A DNA stretch of 64,000 nucleotides from Frankia sp. RB7. GTDB lineage: Bacteria; Pseudomonadota; Alphaproteobacteria; Rhizobiales; Xanthobacteraceae. Under the pieces are notes generated by a model. It had not been told where the DNA came from, did no database searches, and saw only the letters and a list, made by a program, of their open reading frames with translations. The translations under genes and the position numbers were made by a program. Positions 7,557 to 16,467 of the stretch are shown in pieces. Location of the stretch: the NCBI GenBank assembly GCA_030403585.1, contig JAUEPE010000003.1, positions 62,001 through 126,000 of the forward strand, given 5' to 3'. Each line of letters begins with the position of its first letter. Within the stretch, counting starts at the first letter, position 1.

Positions 7557-7805
7557 TGGGGAGCGACCTCCGGGGTTTTGGGTTATGGTTAGACGTCGTT
7601 CTCGGGGGCAAAGCCCGCCTCGGCCCCGGGGAGGAGCCTCCGGACTATCCCATCCGGCCGGCGGTCTGGCCAGCCGGCGGCGGGCAGGGCAGGGATGCCG
7701 CCCTTTCCCCGCCGTATTCGCCGTGTTAACCGGTTGGCTGCGAGCGGCGGTATCCCCTGTAGAATGTCCAACAAGCCCGATTCGCTGTTGAAGCCGCGCG
7801 AGATT

Positions 7806-8795
7806 ATGTTTCGAACCATTACCCTGACAGGTCTTGCGACGCTTTTGGCCGCTACCGCTTTGACGGTGGCGACGCCTGCGCAGGCGCAGATCGGCACGAT
7901 CTTCTCCGATCCGCCGCCGCTGCGGCCGCCGGGAAGCATCCCCCGTGGCGGGCAGCCGCAACCGCAGCCGACCCCTGACGACGACGAGGAGGTGCCCGAG
8001 CTGCCGCCGCAGGGCCGCGTGCTGCCGTCTCGCCCGCTGCCGCCGCCGAGCCGCCAGGGTAATGTCATGCCCGGGCCGGTCGAGAGCCAGCCGCTGGCGC
8101 CGCCGCCGGGCTCAACCGTCGCGCCGCAGAACCAGCCCCCCGCCGTCGCGGTCGCACCGCCGGGCGCCGCTCCCGGTCAGCGCCAGCCGCAGCAGAAGGG
8201 TGGAACCCAGCAGGGCGCCGTGCCGCAGGCGCCTGCGAGCCTCCAGCCGGGCGACGAGGTCGTGACCGAGCCGCCGGCCCAGAAGATCGTGAACAAGAAG
8301 GCGACCTTCTCCGGCCTCGACAAGATCACCGGCCGCATCATCAATTTCGACGAGGAGATCGGCGAGACCGTGCAGTTCGGCGCGCTGCGGGTGAAGACCG
8401 ACGCCTGCTATACGCGGCCCGCGACGGAAGCCACCAACACCGACGCCTTCGTCGAGGTCGACGAGATCACCTTGCAGGGCGAGGTGAAGCGGATTTTCTC
8501 CGGCTGGATGTATGCCGCAAGCCCCGGCCTGCACGGCGTCGAGCACCCGATCTACGACATCTGGCTCACCGACTGCAAAGAGCCGCAGCAGACCATTGCG
8601 ACCGCAGCGCCTGATCCTGCGACCAAGCCTGCACCGCCGCCGCCTCCGGCGCAGAAGAAGGCCGCCCCCAAGCAGGCCGTGCAACAGCGCCCGCCGCAGC
8701 CTCTGCCGCCGATCCAGCAACAACAGCCGGCGCCGCCACCTCCGCCGCCGGAGCAGCGACCGGGTCTGTTCGGTATTCCCGGGTTTGGCCGCTAG
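7806..8795 (+). CDS. Exported DUF2155 domain protein with Pro/Gln-rich flanks
   Basis: 329 aa from ATG 7806. This start is chosen because it begins a clean signal peptide (MFRTITLTGLATLLAATALTVATPAQAQ); earlier in-frame starts (7695, 7764) would put charged sequence ahead of it. A Pro-rich linker (about 30-170) precedes the DUF2155 domain (about 178-265), which contains KATFSGLDKITGRI, GALRVKTDACYTRP and FSGWMYAASPGLHGVEHPIYDIWLTDC with its conserved Cys residues. A second Pro/Gln-rich tail ends at GLFGIPGFGR. The family's function is unknown. It is usually found between NDUFA12 and aat; only the aat side is preserved here (converging at 8833). Confidence 0.88.
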   Translation: MFRTITLTGLATLLAATALTVATPAQAQIGTIFSDPPPLRPPGSIPRGGQPQPQPTPDDDEEVPELPPQGRVLPSRPLPPPSRQGNVMPGPVESQPLAPPPGSTVAPQNQPPAVAVAPPGAAPGQRQPQQKGGTQQGAVPQAPASLQPGDEVVTEPPAQKIVNKKATFSGLDKITGRIINFDEEIGETVQFGALRVKTDACYTRPATEATNTDAFVEVDEITLQGEVKRIFSGWMYAASPGLHGVEHPIYDIWLTDCKEPQQTIATAAPDPATKPAPPPPPAQKKAAPKQAVQQRPPQPLPPIQQQQPAPPPPPPEQRPGLFGIPGFGR

Positions 8796-8832
8796 GCCAA
8801 ATCCCGAGGGTTCGGCAGCCGGTAAACCTGAT

Positions 8833-9513
8833 CTACTGCCGTGAGGCGATGATCTCGAGCGCCCGTGTGCCCGGGATCGCATCTCCCGAAGACAGTCTCA
8901 GGAAATCGCCGGGCTCACCCGCGAGCGCCTTGTCGAGCAGCGCGGTGTAGCGCCGCCGCGAGATCTCGGCCGCGCCAAAGCTCTTGAGATGCTCGGTGAC
9001 ATATTGGGTGTCGAGCAGCTCGAAGCCGCCATGGATCAGTCGCGCGACCAGATGCACCAGTGCGACCTTCGAGGCGTCGCGCGCGGTGTGAAACATGCTC
9101 TCGCCGAAGAAGGCGCGCCCCAGGCTCACGCCATAGAGACCGCCGACGAGGTCGTCGCCCTGCCAGGCCTCGACGCTGTGGCAATGGCCGAGTTCGTGGA
9201 GGCCGCCATAGAGGTCGCGGATGCGCTTGTTGATCCAGGTGTCCTCGCGTCCGACCTGCGGCGCGGCGCAGCCGGCGATCGTCGCCTTGAACGCAGTGTT
9301 GACGGTGACGCGAAACACATCCGAGCGCACGGTGCGCGCCAGTCGCGAAGCGACGCGAAAACCCTCGAGCGGGATCACGCCGCGCATTTCCGGCTCGACC
9401 CAGAACAGGGTCGGATCGTCGGCGCTCTCGGCCATCGGAAAGATGCCGCAGGCATAGGCGCGCAGCAGCACGGCTGGCGTGATTTCAGACGAAGCGGAGT
9501 CGCGCGAAGTCAT
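8833..9513 (-). CDS. aat: Leucyl/phenylalanyl-tRNA--protein transferase
   Basis: 226 aa. The enzyme transfers Leu or Phe from aminoacyl-tRNA to N-terminal Lys/Arg of proteins, creating N-degrons for ClpS/ClpAP. Family signatures are [31 protein letters not shown] near residue 18, [26 protein letters not shown] near 95, [21 protein letters not shown] near 122 and [16 protein letters not shown] near 170. Length is typical. It converges with the DUF2155 gene, as in relatives. In the - direction it follows the three-gene signalling operon, which has been placed between aat and accC. Confidence 0.96.
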   Translation of the reverse strand: MTSRDSASSEITPAVLLRAYACGIFPMAESADDPTLFWVEPEMRGVIPLEGFRVASRLARTVRSDVFRVTVNTAFKATIAGCAAPQVGREDTWINKRIRDLYGGLHELGHCHSVEAWQGDDLVGGLYGVSLGRAFFGESMFHTARDASKVALVHLVARLIHGGFELLDTQYVTEHLKSFGAAEISRRRYTALLDKALAGEPGDFLRLSSGDAIPGTRALEIIASRQ

Positions 9514-9573
9514 AACGCCCGATCATAGCAGGATCGCGCTGCCCGTGCGATGGGGGCAATTCCGGATGCAGGA

Positions 9574-10689
9574 TCAACCCGCCGCGGCGCTGCTCGCCTT
9601 GCCGGGTGTCGCAGGCGTGCGCTGGAACCGCAGGATGATGCGGGTTCCGGAATGTGCGGGATCGCGCTCGACGGTGGCGTCGAGCTTGGTGGCCATCGCT
9701 GCGACGATGCGCTGGCCCATGCCGGTGGAGCGCGGATCGGCCTTGACGGCGTCGCCGACGCCGTCGTCGGTGATCGACAGCATCAGATCATCGCCCTGCG
9801 ACGTCAGGTCGACGTGAATAGGACCAGGGCCATCGGGATAGGCGTATTTCACCGCGTTCATCACCAGCTCGTTGACGATGATACCGACGGCGACCGCGCG
9901 GTCCGGGTCGATCTCGACCGCTTCGGCCTTCACGGTCAGGCGCGACATCCGGTTACCCTCGGCAGAGCGGCGGAGATCCTCGAGCAGGGAGTCCAGATAC
10001 TGGTTGAGCATCACGCTCTTCAGATCCTGCGAGGTGTAGAGGCGGCGGTGCACCTGGGCGACGGCGGCGACGCGGCCCATAGCGTTGGTCAGCGCGGCCT
10101 TGACCTCGTCCTGCGCGGCGGAGCTCGCCTGCAGATGCAACAGCGAGGCGATGATCTGGAGGGAATTGCCGACGCGGTGATTGACCTCCCGCAGCAACAG
10201 CTCGCGCTCGGCGGCAAGTGCTGCGTAGCGGTCGCGCGAGGCATGGATCTCGGCCTCGGCTTCCTCGCGCGCGCGCTGCAATTCGGCCTGGCGCAGTGCG
10301 CCTTCGGCTGCGACATGCAGCAGCGGGATGAAGTCGCCTCTGACGTCCTTGACCAGATAGTCCGCCGCACCCGCTTTCAGCGCGGTGACGGCGATGTTGG
10401 AATCCTGCGAGGCCGTGACGAACACCACCGGCGGCGCGCCCGGGATCGCCATGATTTGTTCGAGCGTCTCCAGCCCGTCGAGACCCGGCATGTACTGATC
10501 GAGCGCTACGACATCGATGCAGCCATCGATACCACCTTGGCTGCTCGCATTGCGGATGCGCTCGAGGCCTTCCTCGCCGCTCGCGGCATGGATCACCTTG
10601 TAGCCGCGCCGCGTCAGGCCGCGATCGACCAGGCGCGCCAGCGCGCCGTCGTCATCGATGTAAAGCAGGGTTGGTGTGCGTTGGGTCAT
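9574..10689 (-). CDS. Hybrid regulator: N-terminal REC domain + HisKA_2-type histidine kinase
   Basis: 371 aa, no membrane segment. Residues 1-125 are a receiver domain (LLYIDDDG acidic pair, phospho-Asp in VVALDQYMPGLDGLE, VFVTAS, conserved Lys in LVKD). A coiled region (130-165) leads to a HisKA_2 dimerisation motif LLLREVNHRVGNSLQIIASLL (His near 171). An HATPase domain follows, with N-box IVNELVMNAVKYAY (about 265) and G1 DDGVG. It is the last of three genes with 4-base ATGA overlaps (start 10689 over the stop of the response regulator), so the three are one translationally coupled unit. A soluble kinase controlled by its own receiver probably relays from the CHASE3 kinase through the small regulator; that order is inference. 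Confidence 0.9.
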   Translation of the reverse strand: MTQRTPTLLYIDDDGALARLVDRGLTRRGYKVIHAASGEEGLERIRNASSQGGIDGCIDVVALDQYMPGLDGLETLEQIMAIPGAPPVVFVTASQDSNIAVTALKAGAADYLVKDVRGDFIPLLHVAAEGALRQAELQRAREEAEAEIHASRDRYAALAAERELLLREVNHRVGNSLQIIASLLHLQASSAAQDEVKAALTNAMGRVAAVAQVHRRLYTSQDLKSVMLNQYLDSLLEDLRRSAEGNRMSRLTVKAEAVEIDPDRAVAVGIIVNELVMNAVKYAYPDGPGPIHVDLTSQGDDLMLSITDDGVGDAVKADPRSTGMGQRIVAAMATKLDATVERDPAHSGTRIILRFQRTPATPGKASSAAAG

Positions 10690-11126
10690 GAGGCGGCGGG
10701 CGGGACCTGGATGACCGAGAAGAACAGACCAAGCTGCCGGATGGCATTGGCGAAATTCTCGTAGTTGACGGGCTTGGTGATGTAGACGTTGCAGCCAAGC
10801 TCGTAGCAGCGCTTGATCTCCTGGCTGTCGTCTGTCGTGGTCAGCACCACCACGGGCGAAGCCTTGAGATATTTGTTTTCCTTGATCTGCTTCAGGATAT
10901 CGATCCCGCTCATATCAGGCAGGTTGAGGTCGAGCAGGATCAGGAGCGCGTTGCCCTTCTGGACAAGTCCGCTGCCGTCGGCGCCGAACAAATGCATCAT
11001 CGCATCGGTGCCGTTGGTGAACGACACGATTTCGTTGTTGACCCCGGAGCGGCGGATATTGCGCTCGATCAGCCGGGCGTGGCCCTCGTCGTCCTCGATC
11101 ATGATGATGGTGACGGGCAGTGTCAT
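10686..11126 (-). CDS. Single-domain response regulator (CheY/Rcp1-like)
   Basis: 146 aa from ATG 11126, which overlaps the stop of the upstream kinase as ATGA; a frame extension to 11156 would overlap it more and lacks support. It is a lone receiver domain: acidic pocket IIMIEDDEGHARLIERNIRR, phospho-Asp in LLILLDLNLPDMSGIDIL, Thr in VVVLTTTDD, Lys in YITKPVNYENF. The insert and long beta5-alpha5 segment resemble Rcp1-type regulators that partner phytochrome-like kinases. With no output domain it should act as a phosphate shuttle or by protein contact. Confidence 0.92.
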   Translation of the reverse strand: MTLPVTIIMIEDDEGHARLIERNIRRSGVNNEIVSFTNGTDAMMHLFGADGSGLVQKGNALLILLDLNLPDMSGIDILKQIKENKYLKASPVVVLTTTDDSQEIKRCYELGCNVYITKPVNYENFANAIRQLGLFFSVIQVPPAAS

Positions 11127-12640
11127 TTGTCGGCGTTCCGGTTGCTGGCGTTCCACGAGATGGGCAGCGTGATCGTAAACGTGCTGCCCGCGTTCAATTC
11201 CGACGATACCGACATCGTACCGCCGAGGCGGCGCACAAGTGCACGCACATGGGCAAGACCGATGCCCTGGCCGGGCTTGTCCTGGGTTCCCGCCCGGCGG
11301 AACAGGTCGAAAATCCGCTGATGATCCTTCGGATCGATACCGCGGCCGTTATCGTTGATTTCGAAGATAGCGTAGCCGAGCTTGGTGCGCCCGCGAATTC
11401 TGATCTCGCCGGGGACCCCGTTCTTCAGATACTTAATCGCGTTATCGATCAAATTGGAGAAGATCTGCTCCAGCGCAAGGCGGTCGCTGACGATATTTGG
11501 CAGCGGCTCGATATGAATCTCGGCCTGGGCCTCGGCGGCCTGATGCGCGAGCGACGAGACGATGGCCTCGATGAAGTCGCGGGCGTCGATCTTCTCTGGC
11601 TGGAACTCGCGCCGGCCCTCGCGGGTGAGGTTGAGGATCGCCGAGATCAGACGGTCCATCCGGGCGATCGAGGATTTGATGAAGCCGAGCGCTTCGGAAA
11701 AGTCCGCCGACATCTGCTTGTCGGGGCCGTCGAGCGGAATGTCCGCGATGTCGACGGGTGGGCCGCCTGCCGGCACACCCGTGAGCCCTCCGATCCGTCG
11801 AAAGATGTCCTTGCCCAATTCTTCGAGCTCGCTGGTGAAGCCCATGATGTTGACCAGTGGCGAGCGCAGGTCATGGCTGACGATATAGGCAAAGCGCTGG
11901 ATCTCGTCGTTGGCTTCGCGCAGGTCTGCCGTGCGCTCGTCGACAGTGCTCTCCAGATTGAGATTGGCATCGCGCAGGCGTGTTTCGGCGTCGTCGCGGG
12001 CGCGGGCAGAGCGCCGCACCAGCCAGACCGAGATCAGGGCCAGCAGCACGACGAGACCCGAGCCGATACCGGTCATCGAGGCAGCGAGTGTCTGGCTGCG
12101 GTCGGCATTCGCCGAGCGGAGGCGGAACAATCGCTCTTCCTCGGCGATCATTGCGGCTGCGAGACTGCCGATTGTCGTGGTGGTATTGGCAGCGGCGGCC
12201 TCGCGGACCAGCGCCAGGGACTTGTCCGGCTGGCCCTGGCGGAGGAAATCCATTTCCTGGGCGAATTGGCCGAGCCGGGTCTGGATCGCTGCGCTCAGTT
12301 TCTCGAGGTTGTCGCGCTGGGCCTGATTGTCGACGGTCAGACGGTTGATCCGGTCGAGGGCAGGTGGGACGGCCGCCACGGCCTTGTCATGGTCAGCCTT
12401 GAAATCCGCACCCTGCGTCAGGAGAAACCCACGCGCGCCACTTTCGGCACGGCGGATTTCGAGCAGCAGCGTATTGATCTGGTTCTCCACCTCGATGGTG
12501 TGGACCACCCATTTGCTGTCGTCTCTCGCCTCGTTGACGAGATAAACGGATCCGGCGCTGATCACGGTCAGCACCAGAAGTCCTGCAGCGGACAGCAGGA
12601 TCTGCCAAAATGCGCGCCGCCGCTGTTCCCCAGCCGTCAC
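11123..12640 (-). CDS. Membrane sensor histidine kinase with CHASE3 domain
   Basis: 505 aa, GTG start at 12640 with AAGGCGA upstream. The first membrane helix is residues 10-33. A periplasmic CHASE3 domain (about 40-180) contains the motif IRRAESGARGFLLTQ, and a second helix spans about 187-208. A coiled coil (212-245) precedes the HisKA domain with FAYIVSHDLRSPLVNIMGF (His about 252). The HATPase domain has FSNLIDNAIKYL, NDNGRGIDPKDHQRIFDLFRRAG and GQGIGLAHVRALVRRLGG. The C-terminal half resembles kinases of the bacteriophytochrome/Cph1 group. First gene of the three-gene signalling operon; CHASE3 ligands are generally unknown. Confidence 0.92.
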   Translation of the reverse strand: MTAGEQRRRAFWQILLSAAGLLVLTVISAGSVYLVNEARDDSKWVVHTIEVENQINTLLLEIRRAESGARGFLLTQGADFKADHDKAVAAVPPALDRINRLTVDNQAQRDNLEKLSAAIQTRLGQFAQEMDFLRQGQPDKSLALVREAAAANTTTTIGSLAAAMIAEEERLFRLRSANADRSQTLAASMTGIGSGLVVLLALISVWLVRRSARARDDAETRLRDANLNLESTVDERTADLREANDEIQRFAYIVSHDLRSPLVNIMGFTSELEELGKDIFRRIGGLTGVPAGGPPVDIADIPLDGPDKQMSADFSEALGFIKSSIARMDRLISAILNLTREGRREFQPEKIDARDFIEAIVSSLAHQAAEAQAEIHIEPLPNIVSDRLALEQIFSNLIDNAIKYLKNGVPGEIRIRGRTKLGYAIFEINDNGRGIDPKDHQRIFDLFRRAGTQDKPGQGIGLAHVRALVRRLGGTMSVSSELNAGSTFTITLPISWNASNRNADK

Positions 12641-12745
12641 GACGGTCTCGCCTTGTTACGTGTCGCGGAGTTCAAAACGGCCCCTTGGAACTATCCCCAA
12701 CGTCCATAATGCAATTGGGGCCAAAGGGTTCCATGGCGGAGACGA

Positions 12746-14104
12746 TTATTTCGCGGCCGGTTCCGTCTTGCCGGCGAGATACTGCTCCAGCCAGTGGATG
12801 TGGTAGTCGCCATTGATGATGTCGTCCTGGCGCACGAGGTCGCGGAACAGCGGCAGGGTGGTCTCGATGCCTTCCACCACCATCTCGTCCAGCGCCCGGC
12901 GCAGCCGCATCAGGCATTCCGCGCGGGTCTTGCCGTGGACGATCAGCTTGCCGACGAGGGAATCGTAATAGGGCGGGATCGTGTAGCCCTGATAGACCGC
13001 GGAATCGATGCGGACGCCGAGACCGCCCGGCGGGTGATATTGCGTGATGCGGCCCGGCGAGGGACGGAAGGTCTCAGGGTTCTCGGCGTTGATGCGGCAC
13101 TCGATCGCGTGGCCGATGATCTGGATCTCGCTCTGCTTGGCCGGCAGATCGCCGCCGGCGGCGATGCGGATCTGCTCCAGCACGAGATCGATGTCGGTGA
13201 TGCTCTCCGTGACGGGATGTTCGACCTGAATGCGCGTGTTCATCTCGATGAAGTAGAACTCGCCGTCTTCGAACAGGAACTCGATGGTGCCGACGCCGAG
13301 ATATTTCATCTCGCGCATCGCCTTCGCGCAGGTCTCGCCGATCCTGGCGCGCGCAGCCGCGGCCAGCACGGGCGAGGGGCCTTCCTCCCAGACCTTCTGG
13401 TGGCGGCGCTGCAGCGAACAGTCGCGCTCGCCGAGATGGATCGCGCCGCCGCGGCCGTCGCCGAGAATCTGGATCTCGATGTGGCGCGGCTTCTGGAGGT
13501 ATTTTTCCAGATAGACGGAGGCGTCGCCGAAGGCGGACTTCGCCTCGTTGGCCGCCGTTGACAGCGCCACCTGGAGGTCAGCCTCGCTCTGCGCAACCTT
13601 CATGCCGCGCCCGCCGCCGCCGGCCGCCGCCTTCACGAGCACGGGAAAGCCGATTTTCCTCGCGATCGCCAGCGCGTCATCGCCGGGACCGACCGCGCCG
13701 TCGGAGCCGGGCACCACGGGGATGCCGAGTTTCTTGGCGGTCTTCTTGGCCTCGATCTTGTCGCCCATCAGGCGGATGTGCTCGGCCTTGGGGCCGATGA
13801 ATTGAAGATTGTGCTCGCCGAGGATCTCGGCGAAGCGTGCGTTCTCCGACAGGAAGCCGTAGCCGGGATGCACGGCGTCAGCGCCGGTGATCTCGCAGGC
13901 CGCGAGCAGCGCGGGCACGTTGAGATAGCTGTCCTTGGACGGCGGCGGCCCGATGCAGACGCTTTCGTCCGACAGGCGCACATGCATGGCGTCGGCGTCG
14001 GCGGTGGAGTGCACGGCGACGGTCGCGATCCCGAGCTCCTTGCAGGCCCGCAGGATGCGAAGGGCGATCTCGCCGCGATTGGCTATGAGGATCTTGTCGA
14101 ACAT
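12746..14104 (-). CDS. accC: Acetyl-CoA carboxylase biotin carboxylase subunit
   Basis: 452 aa. It carboxylates the biotin on AccB using ATP and bicarbonate, the first half-reaction of acetyl-CoA carboxylase. Visible motifs are the N-terminal [29 protein letters not shown] near residue 82, the ATP-grasp glycine loop [12 protein letters not shown] (about 159), and the catalytic segment [16 protein letters not shown] (about 286). GAGG lies 5 bases before ATG 14104. It is downstream of accB in the same direction, separated by an 82-bp region filled by an inverted repeat (14117-14202). Confidence 0.98.
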   Translation of the reverse strand: MFDKILIANRGEIALRILRACKELGIATVAVHSTADADAMHVRLSDESVCIGPPPSKDSYLNVPALLAACEITGADAVHPGYGFLSENARFAEILGEHNLQFIGPKAEHIRLMGDKIEAKKTAKKLGIPVVPGSDGAVGPGDDALAIARKIGFPVLVKAAAGGGGRGMKVAQSEADLQVALSTAANEAKSAFGDASVYLEKYLQKPRHIEIQILGDGRGGAIHLGERDCSLQRRHQKVWEEGPSPVLAAAARARIGETCAKAMREMKYLGVGTIEFLFEDGEFYFIEMNTRIQVEHPVTESITDIDLVLEQIRIAAGGDLPAKQSEIQIIGHAIECRINAENPETFRPSPGRITQYHPPGGLGVRIDSAVYQGYTIPPYYDSLVGKLIVHGKTRAECLMRLRRALDEMVVEGIETTLPLFRDLVRQDDIINGDYHIHWLEQYLAGKTEPAAK

Positions 14105-14116
14105 GGTGCCTCAGCG

Positions 14117-14202
14117 GGCGAATGGGGAGTAGCGAATGGCGAGTGGCGAATAGCGAGTAGGGAATGGTGACACCATTCGCTATTCGCTACTCCCCATTCG
14201 CC
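14117..14202. repeat. 21-bp perfect inverted repeat with internal tandem motifs between accB and accC
   Basis: Left arm 14117-14137 and right arm 14182-14202 are exact reverse complements (21 bp, each containing GAATGGGGAGTAGC or its complement). The 44 bases between them consist of reiterated GCGA(A/G)T(A/G)G units and a second perfect hairpin, GAATGGTG-A-CACCATTC, near 14162-14178. The right arm ends on the first base of the accB stop triplet. RNA from this spacer would form a long hairpin that could set the AccB:AccC ratio. It may equally be a recently inserted repeat. Confidence 0.85.
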
Positions 14203-14687
14203 TACTCAATGATCACCAGCGGCTCGCCGAACTCGACCGGCTGGCCGTCCTCGACGAGGATCTGGGTCACCGTACCGGCACGCGGCGAGGGGATCTGGTT
14301 CATGGTCTTCATCGCTTCGATGATCAGCAGGTTCTGGCCGACCGAGACCTTCGAGCCGACTTCGATGAACGGCTTGGCGCCGGGCTCCGGCGCCCAATAG
14401 GCGGTACCGACCATCGGTGAGGTCACCGCGCCCGGATGTTTCGACATGTCCGCGGCCACCGGTGCGGCAGCCGCTACGGCGACCGGCACGGGAGCCGCAT
14501 GCGCCACCGGAACAGGCATGGTCGCGGCAACGCTGATGTTACGGGCGACGCGCAGGCGCAGGCCGGCGCGCTCGATCTCGATCTCGGTGAGACTGGTCTC
14601 ATCGAGCAGCAGAGCCAGCTCGCGGACGAGCGCGGAATCCTCGCTGGAAAACTTTGCGGCTGCTTTGTCGTCTGGCTGGCGCGCCAT
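14202..14687 (-). CDS. accB: Acetyl-CoA carboxylase biotin carboxyl carrier protein
   Basis: 161 aa from ATG 14687; the frame is open further upstream but the extra residues are not family-like. Residues 1-50 are the conserved N-terminal helix region ([26 protein letters not shown]). An Ala/Pro/Val-rich flexible linker follows (about 55-85), then the biotinyl domain from 90 ([25 protein letters not shown]). The biotinylation site is EAMKTMNQI; the usual Met after Lys is Thr here, a variant seen in many BCCPs. It carries carboxybiotin between AccC and the carboxyltransferase. It forms an operon with aroQ upstream and accC downstream. Confidence 0.97.
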   Translation of the reverse strand: MARQPDDKAAAKFSSEDSALVRELALLLDETSLTEIEIERAGLRLRVARNISVAATMPVPVAHAAPVPVAVAAAAPVAADMSKHPGAVTSPMVGTAYWAPEPGAKPFIEVGSKVSVGQNLLIIEAMKTMNQIPSPRAGTVTQILVEDGQPVEFGEPLVIIE

Positions 14688-14724
14688 GTTCTTTGATCCG
14701 AATGTTCTGTGTGAGGAGGGAGCG

Positions 14725-15192
14725 TCAGGCTTTGGGCTTGATGCCGATCTTGGCGGCAAGGCCCTGGATGGCTAGGCGGTAGCCCTCGATGCCGAAGCCG
14801 CAGAGCGAGGCGAACGCCGCGCGCGCGGTGTAGGAATGGTGGCGGAAACTCTCGCGGGCGTGGATGTTGGTCACGTGGACTTCGACGGTCGGGATCTGCA
14901 CCGCGAGCAAGGCGTCGTGCAGCGCGATCGAGGTGTGCGAATAACCGCCGGCATTGATGATGATGCCCTTCATCTTGCGGGCATGCGCCTCGTGGATGAA
15001 GTCGATCAGCTCGCCTTCGCGGTTGGACTGCCGGCAATCGGCCTTAAGGCCGAAAGTCGCCGCCGTCTCCCGGCACAGCGCCTCGACGTCGGCCAGCGTC
15101 GCATGGCCATACTTCTCGGGCTCGCGCGTCCCCAGCATGTTGAGGTTCGGCCCGTTGAGAACGAGGATCGTGTCGGTTGCTGCTTCGGCCAT
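14725..15192 (-). CDS. aroQ: 3-dehydroquinate dehydratase, type II
   Basis: 155 aa from ATG 15192. This start is preferred to 15240 because family similarity begins at [21 protein letters not shown]. Signatures of the dodecameric type II enzyme are present: NGPNLNMLG with the catalytic Tyr in [38 protein letters not shown] and [21 protein letters not shown]. It dehydrates 3-dehydroquinate to 3-dehydroshikimate in the shikimate pathway. It is followed 37 bases later by accB, the common rhizobial arrangement. Confidence 0.97.
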   Translation of the reverse strand: MAEAATDTILVLNGPNLNMLGTREPEKYGHATLADVEALCRETAATFGLKADCRQSNREGELIDFIHEAHARKMKGIIINAGGYSHTSIALHDALLAVQIPTVEVHVTNIHARESFRHHSYTARAAFASLCGFGIEGYRLAIQGLAAKIGIKPKA

Positions 15193-15394
15193 TCCGGTCC
15201 CGGCAAGGTGTTTCGGCGTGGCGGGGGTTATAGGTAACAAAGGGCCCTAGGGGAAGCCTTGAGGGGCCTTCGGGACCGCTTCAGGCACCTCATCCAGTGT
15301 GCAAAAACCTGTGCGGAAACTACGGAAATTGCTTGTTAACCAGTCCAAAGCATGGCTGCCGGCCGGGGTAAGCGGGGGAGGCTGCCCGATAGGC

Positions 15395-15427
15395 CAAAAG
15401 CCCCCGCCGATCGCTCGGCAGGGGCTC
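15395..15427 (-). terminator. Rho-independent terminator of the DUF1236 gene
   Basis: On the - strand AGCCCCTGCCGA pairs with TCGGCGGGGGCT around a GCGA-type loop (15399-15426) and is followed by TTTTGG. It lies 25 bases past the stop at 15451. Confidence 0.75.
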
Positions 15428-15450
15428 CCTTTGGCTTTCAGCGAGGTGGC

Positions 15451-16257
15451 CTAGCCTTCGATGATGTAGACGATCTCGCGCGTCTGCGGACGAACGATGA
15501 TGTACTGGCCGTGCACGAAGATCACGTCATACCCACGCCATTCCGGGTAGATTTCGACAATCCGTGCCGGGAGCGGATGGAAGCGGACGCTCGCCGGAAT
15601 TGCCGTGCCAACCGAAATGTTGAAGTTGACGTTGGTCGTTTCCTCGATCTTCTCGGACTTGATCGCCGTCGAGATCTGGGTGCGCTTCTCCGCAGGCGGA
15701 GCGGCGGTTGCCGAGGTCGCGGCGTTGCCGGTCGTGGTCTGCGACTTGCTGTCGGTCGCAGCCGGACGGTTTTCGGCATTGTTGCTCTTGGCGGCGCCGG
15801 CCTTGTTGTCCTCGGCCTTCATGCCCTTGCTGTCGGACTTGGTCGTTGACTCCGAGCTCATGCTCTTCGACTTGTCCTGCGCGCCCTTGTCTTGTGCGCT
15901 CTGGGCGTGCTCACCCTTCGCAGCACCAGCCTTCTCGTCAGCCGCGTTCTTGTTCATCGCGCCAGGCTTTTCCATCCCGCCCGACTTCTCCATGGCGCCG
16001 GATTTCTCCATCGCACCGGAGGGCTTCTCTTCAGCTGCGGCGCCAGGCTTCATGGCGCCGCCGGCCTGGCCGACCGTGCCCTTCTCCTTCGTCATGGCGC
16101 CGCCGTGCTCAGCCGCACCGCCCGAAGGCTGCGCATGCTGCGTCGGCTGCGCGCCGGCGCCGCCATTGTCGTTCTTCATGGTGCCTTGTGCGTTCGCCAG
16201 ACCGGTGCCGGCGAACAGTGCAAGCGCAGCAACCGAGATCATAAAGCGGTTAGACAT
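15451..16257 (-). CDS. Exported DUF1236 domain protein with Gly/Ala/Met/Lys-rich repeats
   Basis: 268 aa from ATG 16257, chosen for its AGGAG site and signal peptide (MSNRFMISVAALALFAGTGLANAQ). Residues about 25-185 are low complexity, with a short degenerate repeat built on (S/P)GAMEK(S/P)G and Ala/Lys/Asp-rich stretches. The C-terminal 85 residues form the DUF1236 region (KRTQISTAIKSEKIEETTNVNFNISVGTAIPASVRFHPLP...YIIVRPQTREIVYIIEG). DUF1236 proteins are periplasmic and of unknown function, common in Bradyrhizobium. Single-gene unit with its own terminator. Confidence 0.85.
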   Translation of the reverse strand: MSNRFMISVAALALFAGTGLANAQGTMKNDNGGAGAQPTQHAQPSGGAAEHGGAMTKEKGTVGQAGGAMKPGAAAEEKPSGAMEKSGAMEKSGGMEKPGAMNKNAADEKAGAAKGEHAQSAQDKGAQDKSKSMSSESTTKSDSKGMKAEDNKAGAAKSNNAENRPAATDSKSQTTTGNAATSATAAPPAEKRTQISTAIKSEKIEETTNVNFNISVGTAIPASVRFHPLPARIVEIYPEWRGYDVIFVHGQYIIVRPQTREIVYIIEG

Positions 16258-16387
16258 TGAATTCTCCTCACGTGTTTCTTTTGCGTCATTGCCCGCGCCG
16301 ACAACGGGAGGGGGTGTCACTTGTTCCGGAACATCTGCTGTTCCGCGACATTTGTTTCTTAAACGCGAGATGAATGAATTTGCAGGA

Positions 16388-16437
16388 TTGCGCCAAGGTT
16401 TGGCGCAAAAGCAAAAGGCCGGCTTTTCAGCCGGCCT
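16388..16437 (-). terminator. Terminator of the DsbA-like gene, with an adjacent second hairpin
   Basis: On the - strand AGGCCGGCT/AGCCGGCCT (16416-16437) forms a 9-bp stem followed by TTTTGCTTTT. Just beyond is a second perfect 9-bp hairpin, TTGCGCCAA-GGT-TTGGCGCAA (16388-16408). Confidence 0.75.
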
Positions 16438-16467
16438 CGTCGCATGGATAACGCTGGTGCAGCGAGG

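Noticed and set aside
11120..12709. 529-codon + strand frame opposite the CHASE3 kinase
   Set aside because: Shadow frame; the - strand encodes a textbook histidine kinase coupled to its neighbours by ATGA overlaps.
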